From Streptomyces spiroverticillatus (GTDB lineage: Bacteria > Actinomycetota > Actinomycetes > Streptomycetales > Streptomycetaceae): 64,000 nucleotides of DNA. This document shows, in pieces, positions 24,760-33,604 of the stretch (its first letter is position 1; each line of letters opens with the position of its first letter). The stretch lies in the NCBI GenBank assembly GCA_014650415.1, contig BMUX01000020.1:59820-123819 (forward strand), written 5' to 3'. The notes under the pieces were generated by a model. That model was not told the DNA's origin, searched no databases, and saw only the letters and a list, made by a program, of their open reading frames with translations. Both the position numbers and the translations under genes were made by a program.

Positions 24760-26595
24760 TCAGCCGCCCAGCACCCGCACGTCCGACTCCTTCACGTACC
24801 CGATCCGGTGCCCGTACTGGATCTCGTAGTACACCTCCTTGCCCCGGATCACCCGCCCCGGCTTCCCGTACTCCTTCGCGTGGAAGTACGCGCCGGGCGT
24901 CCGCTCCCCGACGACGTACCGCTGACCTGCGGGAATGCGGTACGCCAGCGGTACGACCGGCTGCGGTGGCACGTCCGCCGGGTACGCGGACTCCTCCGGG
25001 TAGGCCCTGCCGTACACCGGGACCGACGTCAGCCCCTCGCGCGGGGTGAGCAGCGGGGCCCGCGTGTTCACGGCGGTCGGCCGCGCGGCCGGATTCGCGA
25101 ACCAGGCCTTCTGCCCGAGGTACCAGATCGCCGTCCAGTCCCCGCGCCGCTCCGCCACCGCGAAGCTCTGCCCGGTGGAGGCGCGCGCCCCGGTGTCGTT
25201 GACCTGGATCGTCGAGTCCTTGCCCCGCCCGATGTCCTTCACCAGCGGAGCCTTGGCGTCCGGTGCGGTGTGCAGCCGTACCGCACCCGAGGCGTGCTCG
25301 GGACAGGGCTCTGTCGACTTCTTCCCGCAGCCGGTGTACGGCGGACGGTGGCTCCCGTACTCCGGCCGGACGGTGACCACGGCACTGTCCGGGCCCGCCG
25401 TGGACACGAAGGGCCTGCCCAGCAGCTCGAAGTAGTGCGCCCAGTCCCAGTACGGGCCCGGGTCGGTGTGCATGCCGCGCACCGCCTCCGGGGTGGCACC
25501 GGGCACGTTGTCGTGGCCGATGATGTGCAGCCGGTCGAGCGGGATGCCGTACCGCTCGGCGAGGTAGCGGGTCAGCCGGGCCGAGGAGCGGTACATGGCC
25601 TCCGTGTACCAGGCGTCCGGCGCGGTCAGGATCCCCTCGTGCTCCAGGCCGACGGACGTGGCGTTGGTGTACCAGTTCCCCGCGTGCCAGGCGACGTCCT
25701 TCAGCGGGACGTGCTGGGCGATGTGCCCGTCGGAGGAGCGCAGGGTGTACTGCCAGGACACGTAGTCCGGCTTCTGGACGAGCCGCAGCGCGGTCTTCCA
25801 GGAGCCCTCGGTGTCGTGCACGACGATGTAGTCGATGCTGCCGTCCCGGTCCCGGTCGGCCAGGTCGTGATTGCCGAAGTCGTCGTCCGACGAACCGTCA
25901 AGTTTCTTGTACGGAGCGGGAATCCACTCGCAGGACACGGTGGGCGGACATTCGGCTGGGCTCGTCGGGGCAGTGGCGGCAGGCGTGGCGCTCCGGTGTG
26001 CCGGCAGGGCGAGGTCCTGCCCGTCGTCGTTCGTACGGTGCTGCCCCTCCCGCAGTACGGCGTACACCTCGTCCGCGTACGCCCGTGCAGCGGCGGGCTC
26101 CTCGGCCCCGGAGAACCGGGCCAGCGCCTCCCGCCAGCGGGCCGGATCGGCGCCGGCGGCCCGCCCCGCCCGCTGCTGCGCGGCGGCGAGCAGGGCCGCC
26201 CCGCCCTGCACGTTGGCGGCCGGATCGGTGCGCAACGCCTCCTCGGACAGCCCGGTGAGCGCGGCGGCCTGCGCCAACATGCCCTCGCCCGCGGCGAGTC
26301 GGGGCCAGGGGGTGCGGGCGTCCGTCAGGTGCATCGGCCCGTAGCCGCCGCCGACACTGGGCGCCCCGTCGTGCGAGTCCCAGCGGGACTGGAGGTAGGC
26401 CACCGCCAGCAGGAGGTCCGCCGGAACCCCGTACCGGTCGGCCGCCGCACGGAAGGTGCGTTGCAGGGAATCGGCCGCCGGGGCCGTCCGTGCCTCGGGC
26501 GCGGGGACGTCGGCGGAGGCGGCGAGCGGGGTGAGGGTGAGCAGGAGGGCGGCGGCGGCCGCGACGCCCCCCGTCCTGGTGGCGGAAAGGTGCAA
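24760..26595 (-). CDS. Secreted N-acetylmuramoyl-L-alanine amidase with N-terminal lysozyme-like domain
   Basis: 611 residues from the TTG at 26595 (GGAGG 6 bp upstream; a GTG start six codons earlier would bury this RBS). The signal peptide is HLSATRTGGVAAAAALLLTLTPLAASA. Residues 45-190 resemble an SLT/lysozyme-like fold (FRAAADRYGVPADLLLAVAYLQSRWDSHDGAPSVGGGYGPMHL, with the Q in place of the usual Glu in AYLQSRW). The amidase_2 domain has zinc ligands in IVVHDTEGS and HIIGHDNVPGATP..DPGPYWDW. Two SH3-like parts end the protein. It cleaves the MurNAc-L-Ala bond outside the membrane. The Gln suggests the first domain binds glycan rather than cutting it. Confidence 0.87.
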   Translation of the reverse strand: MHLSATRTGGVAAAAALLLTLTPLAASADVPAPEARTAPAADSLQRTFRAAADRYGVPADLLLAVAYLQSRWDSHDGAPSVGGGYGPMHLTDARTPWPRLAAGEGMLAQAAALTGLSEEALRTDPAANVQGGAALLAAAQQRAGRAAGADPARWREALARFSGAEEPAAARAYADEVYAVLREGQHRTNDDGQDLALPAHRSATPAATAPTSPAECPPTVSCEWIPAPYKKLDGSSDDDFGNHDLADRDRDGSIDYIVVHDTEGSWKTALRLVQKPDYVSWQYTLRSSDGHIAQHVPLKDVAWHAGNWYTNATSVGLEHEGILTAPDAWYTEAMYRSSARLTRYLAERYGIPLDRLHIIGHDNVPGATPEAVRGMHTDPGPYWDWAHYFELLGRPFVSTAGPDSAVVTVRPEYGSHRPPYTGCGKKSTEPCPEHASGAVRLHTAPDAKAPLVKDIGRGKDSTIQVNDTGARASTGQSFAVAERRGDWTAIWYLGQKAWFANPAARPTAVNTRAPLLTPREGLTSVPVYGRAYPEESAYPADVPPQPVVPLAYRIPAGQRYVVGERTPGAYFHAKEYGKPGRVIRGKEVYYEIQYGHRIGYVKESDVRVLGG

Positions 26596-26832
26596 GGCGT
26601 CCTCCGGTGGCACTTCAGCGGGCGGCGGAACCGCTCATGATGCCCACCGGACGCGCCCGAACGGCGCAGGCCCGCCCCGGCGGCGTCGCGTGGCGACGTG
26701 CCGGAAGCGGGCCTCGTACCCGTCGAAGAGCCTGCGGGAAAAGGGCGTTGCGCTCCGGAGGGGACGGACCGTCCGGACGGGCGTACGCCACCTGATCGGA
26801 CGATACGACGACCGCTCGATCCGCCCGTCGGC

Positions 26833-27096
26833 TCAGCCCTTGCGCCCCGCCACCATCCGGTACAGGGCCAGCACGATCACCGAACCCACGACCGCCGCCA
26901 CCCAGGTCGACAGCGAGAAGAAGCCCTTGATCGACTCCACTCCGAAGATCACCTTGCCGAGCCACCCGCCCAGCAGACCGCCCACGATGCCGATCAGCAT
27001 CGTCACCAGGCAGCCGCCCGGGTCCTTGCCCGGCATCAGGGCCTTGGCGATGGCTCCGGCGAGCAGACCGATCAGAATCCACGCGATGATGCCCAC
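26833..27096 (-). CDS. GlsB/YeaQ/YmgE family membrane protein
   Basis: 87 residues from a GTG with AGGA 5 bp upstream. Three hydrophobic segments: VGIIAWILIGLLAGAIAKALMPGKDPGGCLVTMLIGIVGGLLGGWLGKVIFG and STWVAAVVGSVIVLALYRMVAG. The Gly-zipper pattern (GGLLGGWLG) and the PGKDPGG loop define the family ('transglycosylase-associated protein'), which is stress-linked in many bacteria. Function unknown. It is flanked by 0.24-0.3 kb gaps and probably monocistronic. Confidence 0.85.
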   Translation of the reverse strand: MGIIAWILIGLLAGAIAKALMPGKDPGGCLVTMLIGIVGGLLGGWLGKVIFGVESIKGFFSLSTWVAAVVGSVIVLALYRMVAGRKG

Positions 27097-27218
27097 AGTG
27101 TTCCTACCTCCGTGCGAAAAGAACCCCGGCGTCGGCCGGAGCTTCTTCCTGCTTTCCCCGCACAAGGGGTCGAAACGCCTCAGAAGCGCTGGAGCGGTCC
27201 ATCTGCCGCACAAAGGGC

Positions 27219-27306
27219 CGAAGGTCCCGCAAGCAGCAGGACCTTCGACCCGGAATACGCGAAGCAGCGCGGAGGGCAGCGCCCGCGCCCAGGCACTGCC
27301 CTCCGC
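27219..27306. terminator. Two hairpins between the APH-like and GlsB genes
   Basis: First: CGAAGGTCC / GGACCTTCG, a 9-bp stem with an 11-nt loop (27219-27247). Second: GCGGAGGGCAG / CTGCCCTCCGC, an 11-bp stem with a 16-nt loop (27269-27306). Both lie behind the minus-strand APH-like gene and are likely terminators. Confidence 0.55.
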
Positions 27307-27392
27307 CCTTCCCCTCCACCACCGCCGCTCCCCGGCCACCCCGGGCCCAGGAAGCGGCGGGTGTCCTTGCGACCTGATCCGCCGGACCGGCC

Positions 27393-28514
27393 CTAGCGCG
27401 TGCCGACCGCCGCCCGCACCGCCCGGCGGGCCAGCGCGCAGTCGTCGTGCAGCCTGCGCAGCAGCAGCCGCTGCTCCTCGCCGGGCGAGATGCCCGTGCC
27501 GGTCAGGGTGCCCGCCGGCGGGGCCTCGCGCATCGTACGCTGCACCTTCGCCTCGTAACTGCGCACCTCGCGCGTCGTCACGAGCATCAGGTTCACCAGG
27601 AACGCGTCCCGCGCGGCGGTGCCCCTCGCCTGGGCCATCCTGCTGATCTGCTGGCGCGCCACCGGGGAGGCGTCGCCCAGCACCATCCACAGGGTCGCCA
27701 GGTCGTACCCCGGCAGGTACCAGCCCGCATGCTCCCAATCCACCAGCACTGGACCGGCCGGGGAGAGGATCATGTTGGAGAGCAGGGCGTCGCCGTGGCA
27801 GAACTGGCCGGGGAGCGAGGACCGGGAGATGCCGTGCAGCAGCTTCTGGAGGTCGCCCAGGTCGCGGTCGGTGAACAGGCCCAGCGCGTGGTACTCGGTG
27901 AGCCGCTTGCCGTAGTCGAGCGGCTGGCTGAACATCTCGCTCGGCGGCCGCCAGTGGTTGAGCTTGTCGATCGCGCCGAGGGCGGCCCGGACGTCGGCCC
28001 GCGGGGGAGCCTCTGCAGGGTGCCGCGTCAGGGCAGCCACCCGGCCCGGCAACCGTTCGATCACCAGGGTGCAGTTGTCGGGGTCCGCGGCGATCAGCCG
28101 GGGCACCCGCACCGGTGGACGGTGCCGGACGAAGGCGCGATAGGCAGCTATCTCGTGCCGGAACCGCACGGCGGACCGGTCGGACTGGTCGAGTAAACAC
28201 TTGGCGACCGCGGTCGTACGGCCTACGGTGCCGACGAGCAGGACGGAACGCCTGCTGCGCCGCAGCACCTGCACCGGATGGAACTCCGGGCAGATCCGGT
28301 GCACCGACGCGAGAGCGGTCCGCAGTTGCGCGCCCTGGGGGCCGGACAAGTCGAGTCTCCCGCTGAGCGGTTGGGATCCGGGACCCGCCGCGCGCCGTGC
28401 CCGCCCGGTGCCCGCCGCTGCGGCGTGGTGCGGATCGAGGTACGGCCCGCTGCCCGTCACCAGCGGACGGTGCGGCCGGGGCGGGGCGGACACGGAGGAC
28501 GGTGCTGTGTACAT
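27393..28514 (-). CDS. Aminoglycoside-phosphotransferase-fold kinase
   Basis: 373 residues from the ATG at 28514. The first 55 residues are disordered and Pro/Arg-rich. The kinase core has SVLLVGTVGRTTAVAKCLLDQ (ATP-site Lys), a long helical insert, the Brenner motif FCHGDALLSNMILSPAGPVLVDWEHAG (catalytic Asp in HGD; metal Asp in VDWE) and YDLATLWMVLGDAS. These fit the APH/choline kinase superfamily. The context gives no substrate; it need not be a resistance gene. The tail RLHDDCALARRAVRAA is helical. The promoter region faces the NsdA/B-like gene. Confidence 0.8.
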   Translation of the reverse strand: MYTAPSSVSAPPRPHRPLVTGSGPYLDPHHAAAAGTGRARRAAGPGSQPLSGRLDLSGPQGAQLRTALASVHRICPEFHPVQVLRRSRRSVLLVGTVGRTTAVAKCLLDQSDRSAVRFRHEIAAYRAFVRHRPPVRVPRLIAADPDNCTLVIERLPGRVAALTRHPAEAPPRADVRAALGAIDKLNHWRPPSEMFSQPLDYGKRLTEYHALGLFTDRDLGDLQKLLHGISRSSLPGQFCHGDALLSNMILSPAGPVLVDWEHAGWYLPGYDLATLWMVLGDASPVARQQISRMAQARGTAARDAFLVNLMLVTTREVRSYEAKVQRTMREAPPAGTLTGTGISPGEEQRLLLRRLHDDCALARRAVRAAVGTR

Positions 28515-28747
28515 GGGCGGTACAGGTCCCTTCGTGTGCCGACGAGTTGCGTGCGCCACCCGCCCCGGCGGACGGTCCGCACCCTGGGGAGTACGAGCCG
28601 GCTGCCGGGCCGGGGTGGCGCACTCTTACCTGACACCCGGGTGCGGGTGGCACACCATCTGGCGGACCCTGGCGAACCCTGGCGAATAGTCGCGACGCAT
28701 ATCGCGGCGGGTTAATGTCAAGTCAGCCGAGAACCTGGGGGCTTGAC

Positions 28748-30253
28748 GTGAGCGGAGAACCCAACACCCGCCTGAACGACCTGTTCGGACTCACCGGATG
28801 GTCCAAGGGCGAACTCGCGAGAATGGTGAACCGGAAGGCGGCGGCCATGGGCCACCCCCAACTGGCCACCGACACCTCTCGGGTGCGGCGCTGGATCGAC
28901 ATGGGGGAGTCCCCCCGCGATCCGGTGCCCCGGGTGCTGGAAGCCCTGTTCACCGAGCGACTCGGTCGTGTCGTGACCATCGAGGACCTCGGGTTCACTC
29001 GCCATGGGCGCACGGGACGACGACGGGCACCGGGCAAGACCGAGCACCCCGACGGCGTGCCGTGGACGTCAGAGCAACTGGCCGAGATCCTCTCCGAATT
29101 CACGGGAATGGACCTCATGCTCAACCGACGCGGCCTGGTGGGCGCGGGCGCCGCGCTCGCCGCCGGCTCCGCACTGACCAGCGCCATGTACGACTGGCTG
29201 CACACCGATCCGAAGCTCGCGGCCGAGGGGCCGCGCATCAACGAACCCCAGCACCCCCTGCAAATGGAACGCGCGGGGTACGACCTGTACGAGGCGGCCC
29301 CCGTCGGGTCGCAGGAGATCGACGCACTTGAGCGTTCGGTCGACGTCTTCCGCGCCTGGGACGCCTCACGTGGCGGCGGTCTCCAGCGCAAGGCGGTCGT
29401 CGGCCAGCTCAACGAGGTGGGCGGCATGCTCGCCTACCGTCAACCCGCCCATCTGCAAAGGCGGTTGTGGGGGGTGGCGGCCAACCTGGCGGTCCTCGCC
29501 GGGTGGATGTCGCACGACGTCGGCCTGGAACCCACCGCCCAGAAGTACTTCGTCATCGCCGCCCACGCGGCCCGCGAGGGGGGAGACCGCCCGCGCGCCG
29601 GCGAGGCGTTGTCCCGGGCTGCCCGGCAGATGGTGCACCTGGGCAAGCCCGACGACGCACTGGACCTGATGAAGCTCGCCAAGTCCGGCTCCGGCGAACA
29701 GACCCTGCCCCGCACGCGTGCCATGCTGCACACCATCGAGGCCTGGGCGCAGGCCTCCATGGGTCAGGGGCAGGCGATGCGGCGCACCCTCGGCGAGGCC
29801 GAGGAGCTGTTCGTCTCGGACGACGGCAAGACGCCGCCGCCGAGCTGGATGCAGATGTTCGACGAGGCGGACCTGCACGGCATGCAGGCGCTGGCGTTCC
29901 GTACGCTCGCCGAGCACGAACCGTCGGCGGCGGACCTCGCGCAGTACCACGCCAAGCGCGCTCTGGAGCTGCGCCCCGACGGGCGTCAGCGGTCCAAGCT
30001 CTTCGACCACATCTCGATGGCCTCCGCCTGCTTCATCGGCAACGACCCCGACCAGGCCGACCGGTACGCCCGGCTCGCCCTGAACTCGATGGGGGAGACC
30101 TCCTCGCACCGCACCTGGGACCGGCTGCGCAGCATGTACCGGCTCACCGCGCAGTACGCGGACTACCCCATGATCGACGACCTGCGCAAGGAACTGGAGC
30201 GTGTGATGCCGAAGAGGGCGGGCGGGACGAGGGGAACGGGGACGGCCGTCTAG
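28748..30253 (+). CDS. NsdA/NsdB-family TPR regulator
   Basis: 501 residues from the GTG at 28748 (GGGGG 6 bp upstream; an ATG at 28715 is less likely). Begins VSGEPNTRLNDLFGLTGWSKGELARMVNRKAAAMGHPQLATDTSRVRRWIDMGESPRDPVPRVLEALF, a helix-turn-helix-like domain. Then come a hydrophobic RRGLVGAGAALAAGSAL segment and a long series of TPR-type helices (DVGLEPTAQKYFVIAAHAAREGGDRPRAGEALSRAARQMVH and so on). The family is confined to Streptomyces and relatives; NsdA and NsdB delay sporulation and antibiotic production in S. coelicolor. Placement in the family is from memory of the sequence, not a search. Confidence 0.8.
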   Translation: MSGEPNTRLNDLFGLTGWSKGELARMVNRKAAAMGHPQLATDTSRVRRWIDMGESPRDPVPRVLEALFTERLGRVVTIEDLGFTRHGRTGRRRAPGKTEHPDGVPWTSEQLAEILSEFTGMDLMLNRRGLVGAGAALAAGSALTSAMYDWLHTDPKLAAEGPRINEPQHPLQMERAGYDLYEAAPVGSQEIDALERSVDVFRAWDASRGGGLQRKAVVGQLNEVGGMLAYRQPAHLQRRLWGVAANLAVLAGWMSHDVGLEPTAQKYFVIAAHAAREGGDRPRAGEALSRAARQMVHLGKPDDALDLMKLAKSGSGEQTLPRTRAMLHTIEAWAQASMGQGQAMRRTLGEAEELFVSDDGKTPPPSWMQMFDEADLHGMQALAFRTLAEHEPSAADLAQYHAKRALELRPDGRQRSKLFDHISMASACFIGNDPDQADRYARLALNSMGETSSHRTWDRLRSMYRLTAQYADYPMIDDLRKELERVMPKRAGGTRGTGTAV

Positions 30254-30292
30254 CGGGGCCGCCCCGACCCCCGAACGCACCGCGATTCCGCG

Positions 30293-31738
30293 CTACTTGA
30301 CGTCCTGCTCGCCGATCCTGGCGATCAGCACACAGGCGTCCTCCTCGCGCTCCGTGGCGCCGAACTCCTCCAGTACCAGCCGCACGCACTCGCGTGCACT
30401 GTGGGCGTCGGCGAACCGGGAGGCGAGGGACAGCAGCCTGCCGCGGCACTCGTCGTCCGTCGGGCTGCGCCGGGACAGTCCGTCCGTGTGCAGCAGGAGC
30501 AGATCGCCCGTACGGAGGGTCACTTCGGCCTGCTCGTACGCCGCTCCGCTCGTCGCCCCCAGCAGGACGCCGCGCGGTGGCGTCAGGGCCTGCCCGCGGC
30601 CGTCGCGGAACAGCAGCGGTGCGGGATGACCGGCCTGCGCCCAGGTGAGGAGGCGGGTGGCGGGATCGTACTGGCAGCACACGGCGCTGCCCGGTGACGC
30701 ATGCGCGGAGGAGGAGTCCAGGAGCTGGTTGAGATGGCCCATCAGGGCCCCGGGGCGCACCCCGGCGAGCGCCATGCCGCGCAGTGCGCCCAGCAGCATC
30801 GCCACGGAGGAGGTGGCCGTCACGCCGTGGCCGGTGAGTCCGCCGACGGTCAGCATCCGCTGCCCGTCGGGGAGTTCCATCGCGTCGTACCAGTCGCCGC
30901 CGACGAGTTCGCCGCTGGCGGAGGGGAGGTAGTACGCGGCGAGGTCGAGCGCGTCGCCGGCCGGGAGCGGGGGGGAGGCGCCGCGCCAGGCGGGCAGCAC
31001 CGCTTCCTGGAGCTGTACGGCGACGGTCCGTTCGGCCTGGGCGAGGCGGCGGGCGTGCTGGAGGGAGTCCTGGTTCTCCCGCACGGCGCGCTGGGTGCGG
31101 CGCAGGGTGCTCACGTCGCGCAGCACCGCCCACATGGAGGCGGTGCAGCCGTCGGCGTCCAGGACCGGCTCGCCCATCATGTGCAGGGTGCGCACCGCGT
31201 CGTCGCCGCGGCGGACGATGCGGAACTCGCCGTCGATCGGCTTCCCGTCGACCAGGCAGTCGGTGACCATCGCGGTCAGCAGGGCCTGGTCGTCGGGGAG
31301 CAGCATGGAGGGCAGTTCGTCCAGGGAGAGCGGGCCGTCCGCGCGGGTGCGCCCGAAGATCTCGTACAGCTCGTCGGACCAGCTGACCTCGTCCGTCAGC
31401 AGGTTCCACTCGGCGCTGCCGACCCGGCTGAGCAGGGCGGGCTGAGGGCTGTGGGGGCGGGGTTCGGGGCGCTCGGCGGGGGTGAAGGGCACGGACGGCA
31501 GCCCGTCCTTCAACTGGCCGAGGTGCACGCCGAGGTCGTCGAGCTGGCTGACCGCCAGGTCGCACAGGGCCCGCTGCCAGCGCACCTGTGCGTCGTCGTC
31601 ACCGAGGTCGAGGGGGGCGTCCCGGCGCACCGCGTCCATGTCCCCGCGCAGCCGGCGGGTCTGCGTGATCAGTGCGTCGACCATGCCCCGCTCGGGAGGC
31701 TGCGGCGCGGAGCGATCCGCGAACAGGGGGGACGGCAT
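30293..31738 (-). CDS. PAS-SpoIIE (PP2C) phosphatase with altered metal motif
   Basis: 481 residues. A helical N-terminus (1-110) precedes a PAS domain (RVGSAEWNLLTDEVSWSDELYEIFGR to VLRDVSTLRRTQRAVRENQ, about 108-225). The PP2C-like domain starts at ERTVAVQLQEAVLPAW, with YYLPSASGELVGGDWYDAMEL (metal Asp present). The next motif, normally GDVMGHG, is GGLTGHG here, so one metal-binding Asp is replaced by Gly. The end (EEDACVLIARI) keeps the usual Asp. Relatives dephosphorylate anti-anti-sigma factors. Activity may be weak or lost. The gene lies 174 bp behind the GT87 gene. Confidence 0.85.
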   Translation of the reverse strand: MPSPLFADRSAPQPPERGMVDALITQTRRLRGDMDAVRRDAPLDLGDDDAQVRWQRALCDLAVSQLDDLGVHLGQLKDGLPSVPFTPAERPEPRPHSPQPALLSRVGSAEWNLLTDEVSWSDELYEIFGRTRADGPLSLDELPSMLLPDDQALLTAMVTDCLVDGKPIDGEFRIVRRGDDAVRTLHMMGEPVLDADGCTASMWAVLRDVSTLRRTQRAVRENQDSLQHARRLAQAERTVAVQLQEAVLPAWRGASPPLPAGDALDLAAYYLPSASGELVGGDWYDAMELPDGQRMLTVGGLTGHGVTATSSVAMLLGALRGMALAGVRPGALMGHLNQLLDSSSAHASPGSAVCCQYDPATRLLTWAQAGHPAPLLFRDGRGQALTPPRGVLLGATSGAAYEQAEVTLRTGDLLLLHTDGLSRRSPTDDECRGRLLSLASRFADAHSARECVRLVLEEFGATEREEDACVLIARIGEQDVK

Positions 31739-31876
31739 GGCGTACTCCGATACAGGCAGCGGCCGAAACGGATGTCAGCGACGACGAGTCGGTCTGCGGA
31801 AGTCGACCGTTAAGACTTTCGCACAGGGGTGGGGGGCCCGTAAGCCGTTTGGCAACACTCGATCCGGTGGTGCACC

Positions 31877-31888
31877 TGGCATATGCCA
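31877..31888. promoter_or_regulatory. 12-bp perfect palindrome
   Basis: TGGCATATGCCA, 139 bp upstream of the phosphatase start on the minus strand. It is AT-rich at its centre in an otherwise GC-rich gap. A regulator site is possible; no partner is evident. Confidence 0.3.
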
Positions 31889-31912
31889 AAGGCCCTCCGC
31901 TGCATCTGCCCC

Positions 31913-33220
31913 TCAGCGCCCCGCACGCCCCGCCCGCCACAGCCGTACGGCGGACAGCCCTGCGGCGACGAGCAGCAGGCCATTGCGCACGAAGAGGTTG
32001 GCGATGGCGACGGGATCGGCGTCGTCCCTCAACTCCCGGTACAGCAAAGGGAATCCGAGTGTCGTGAACAGACACGCCGCCAGGATCAGCCACACCACGG
32101 GCCGCTGCGAGGTCTCCCGCCGCAGCAGGCACACGGCGGCGAGTCCGACCAGCCAGATCAGGTACTGCGGGCTGATGACGCGGCTCGTCACGACGAACAG
32201 CAGTACGGCGGTCAGCGCCGCGTCCGGCAGCATCCAGGGCGCCGAACGCTCCGACCTCAGCCGCCAGTAGACCAGCCACCCGAGCGCGAGCACGGTCAGC
32301 CCCTGCATCACCAGCGAGACGGTCTCCACCCCGGGACCCACGAACTCGTGCGACCCGTCCTTCGCCTTCCACGTGCCGCTCCAGCCGAGGTGCCGGGCGA
32401 TGTGGAAGGGCAGCGCGCCCACCGACTCGATCTGGATGCCCCGGGACTTCTGCGCGGTGAGGAACGACAGCGAGTGCGGCATGGCCAGCGCGAACACCGC
32501 GAGCAGCACGACCCCGGCGACGGCCGCCGAGATCCACGCCTGCCGGGTACGTCGTCCCCGCTCCGTCCCCGCGAGCAGCAGCACCGGCCACACCTTCACC
32601 AGCGCCCCCAGGGCGACCAGCGCCCCGAAGGCGCGGTCCGCCCACGCCCGCTGCGAGGCGGCGACGGCGAGGGCGGCCATGGCGATCGCGGTCACCTGGA
32701 GGTCGAAGCGGTTCCACGGCACGGTCGAGAGCACCGCCAGCGCGACGGCCCACAGCCAGGGTGCCGCCGCCGACCGACCCCGCCGCAGCACGAGCCACAT
32801 CAGCCCCGCCATCACCAGCGCGTCGGTCACGGCGGCCGTCACGATGAACGCGAGCCCGTAGTCCAGCGAGGGCAGTACTCCGGGCGCGAGGATCGGCAGG
32901 GCCGCCCCCGGCGGGTACTGCCAGCTCACATCGTGCGCCGGGAACGTCCCGCCCGACAGCACCTCGAACCAGCCCCGGTACACCCGGTCGACGGACGGAT
33001 CGAGCGTCCCGTCACCGTCCAGCGGCGGCAGCTTGAGCGCCGCCGGAACGAGCCAGAGCCGGGTCAGCCCCCAGACGAGCAGGGCCGCCCAGGGCGACCG
33101 GAGACGCCGAAAACGCGGGGCCGTACCGCCGGGGGACGCCGATGCCGGAACGCCGGAGGACGCCGGTGCCGGTTCGGCGGACGAGGTGCTGCTGGTGCTG
33201 CTGGGTCTGCTGCGGGGCAT
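31913..33220 (-). CDS. GT87 (DUF2029) polyprenol-phosphate mannosyltransferase-like membrane protein
   Basis: 435 residues. A disordered Ser/Pro N-terminus (about 35 aa) is followed by roughly nine to eleven transmembrane helices. Between TM1 and TM2 is a large loop with YRGWFEVLSGGTFPAHDVSWQYPPGAALPILAPG, the acidic/aromatic loop of GT-C enzymes. LVKVWPVLLLAG and SRVISPQYLIWLVGLAAV are typical GT87 motifs. Family members move mannose or arabinose from a polyprenyl carrier onto cell-wall glycans (Mycobacterium PimE-like). The acceptor is unknown. Confidence 0.85.
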   Translation of the reverse strand: MPRSRPSSTSSTSSAEPAPASSGVPASASPGGTAPRFRRLRSPWAALLVWGLTRLWLVPAALKLPPLDGDGTLDPSVDRVYRGWFEVLSGGTFPAHDVSWQYPPGAALPILAPGVLPSLDYGLAFIVTAAVTDALVMAGLMWLVLRRGRSAAAPWLWAVALAVLSTVPWNRFDLQVTAIAMAALAVAASQRAWADRAFGALVALGALVKVWPVLLLAGTERGRRTRQAWISAAVAGVVLLAVFALAMPHSLSFLTAQKSRGIQIESVGALPFHIARHLGWSGTWKAKDGSHEFVGPGVETVSLVMQGLTVLALGWLVYWRLRSERSAPWMLPDAALTAVLLFVVTSRVISPQYLIWLVGLAAVCLLRRETSQRPVVWLILAACLFTTLGFPLLYRELRDDADPVAIANLFVRNGLLLVAAGLSAVRLWRAGRAGR

Positions 33221-33348
33221 CCCCGCACTCTACGAGGCGGGCCCGCCCCGCAGACCAGCAGGTCAGGCGGGGCGTGCATGCCCCGGTCCGGCCCGGGTAC
33301 GCGGCGCCGTGTCAGCCGCCCGACCGACACCCCGAAAGGACCCTCCCC

Positions 33349-33516
33349 ATGGAAGACCGCCGCCAGGACGGCCCCGAGGAACAGCCTCCGGGAATCCCCC
33401 GCGACCTCCCCGACCAACAGGCGACGCCGGACGACGACCCCCACGCGACGGTCGACGGCCCGGGGCTGGAGGACGCCTCCTCCGACGACCACTCGGTCGA
33501 GGAACCCTCGGGCTGA
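33349..33516 (+). CDS. Small acidic protein (55 aa)
   Basis: ATG with GAAAGGA 8 bp upstream. Sequence is MEDRRQDGPEEQPPGIPRD then DDDPHATVDGPGLEDASSDDHSVEEPSG: no hydrophobic core, strongly acidic, intrinsically disordered. It diverges from the GT87 gene. RBS and third-position GC support it; function unknown. Confidence 0.6.
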   Translation: MEDRRQDGPEEQPPGIPRDLPDQQATPDDDPHATVDGPGLEDASSDDHSVEEPSG

Positions 33517-33590
33517 ACCGCGCACACCGGCGCGGAGCCCCGCGCCCGGCGCGGCCGGGAGCGGCGGGGCCGTCGCCAAAGGGTGGCCCC

Positions 33591-33604
33591 GCCCCTCCAG
33601 GGGC
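33591..33604. terminator. GCCCC-TCCA-GGGGC hairpin at the end of the ligase gene
   Basis: A 5-bp stem, abutting the stop codon of the minus-strand ligase. It has the same TCCA loop as the hairpin of repeat copy A. Confidence 0.5.

Noticed and set aside
26596..26832. Possible ydaO (c-di-AMP) riboswitch upstream of the secreted amidase
   Set aside because: Such switches precede some Streptomyces wall hydrolases, but the conserved GGGUGAAU-type core was not found here.
27393..28514. Aminoglycoside resistance function for the APH-fold kinase
   Set aside because: The family also phosphorylates choline, homoserine and other small molecules, and no resistance-specific residues are apparent.
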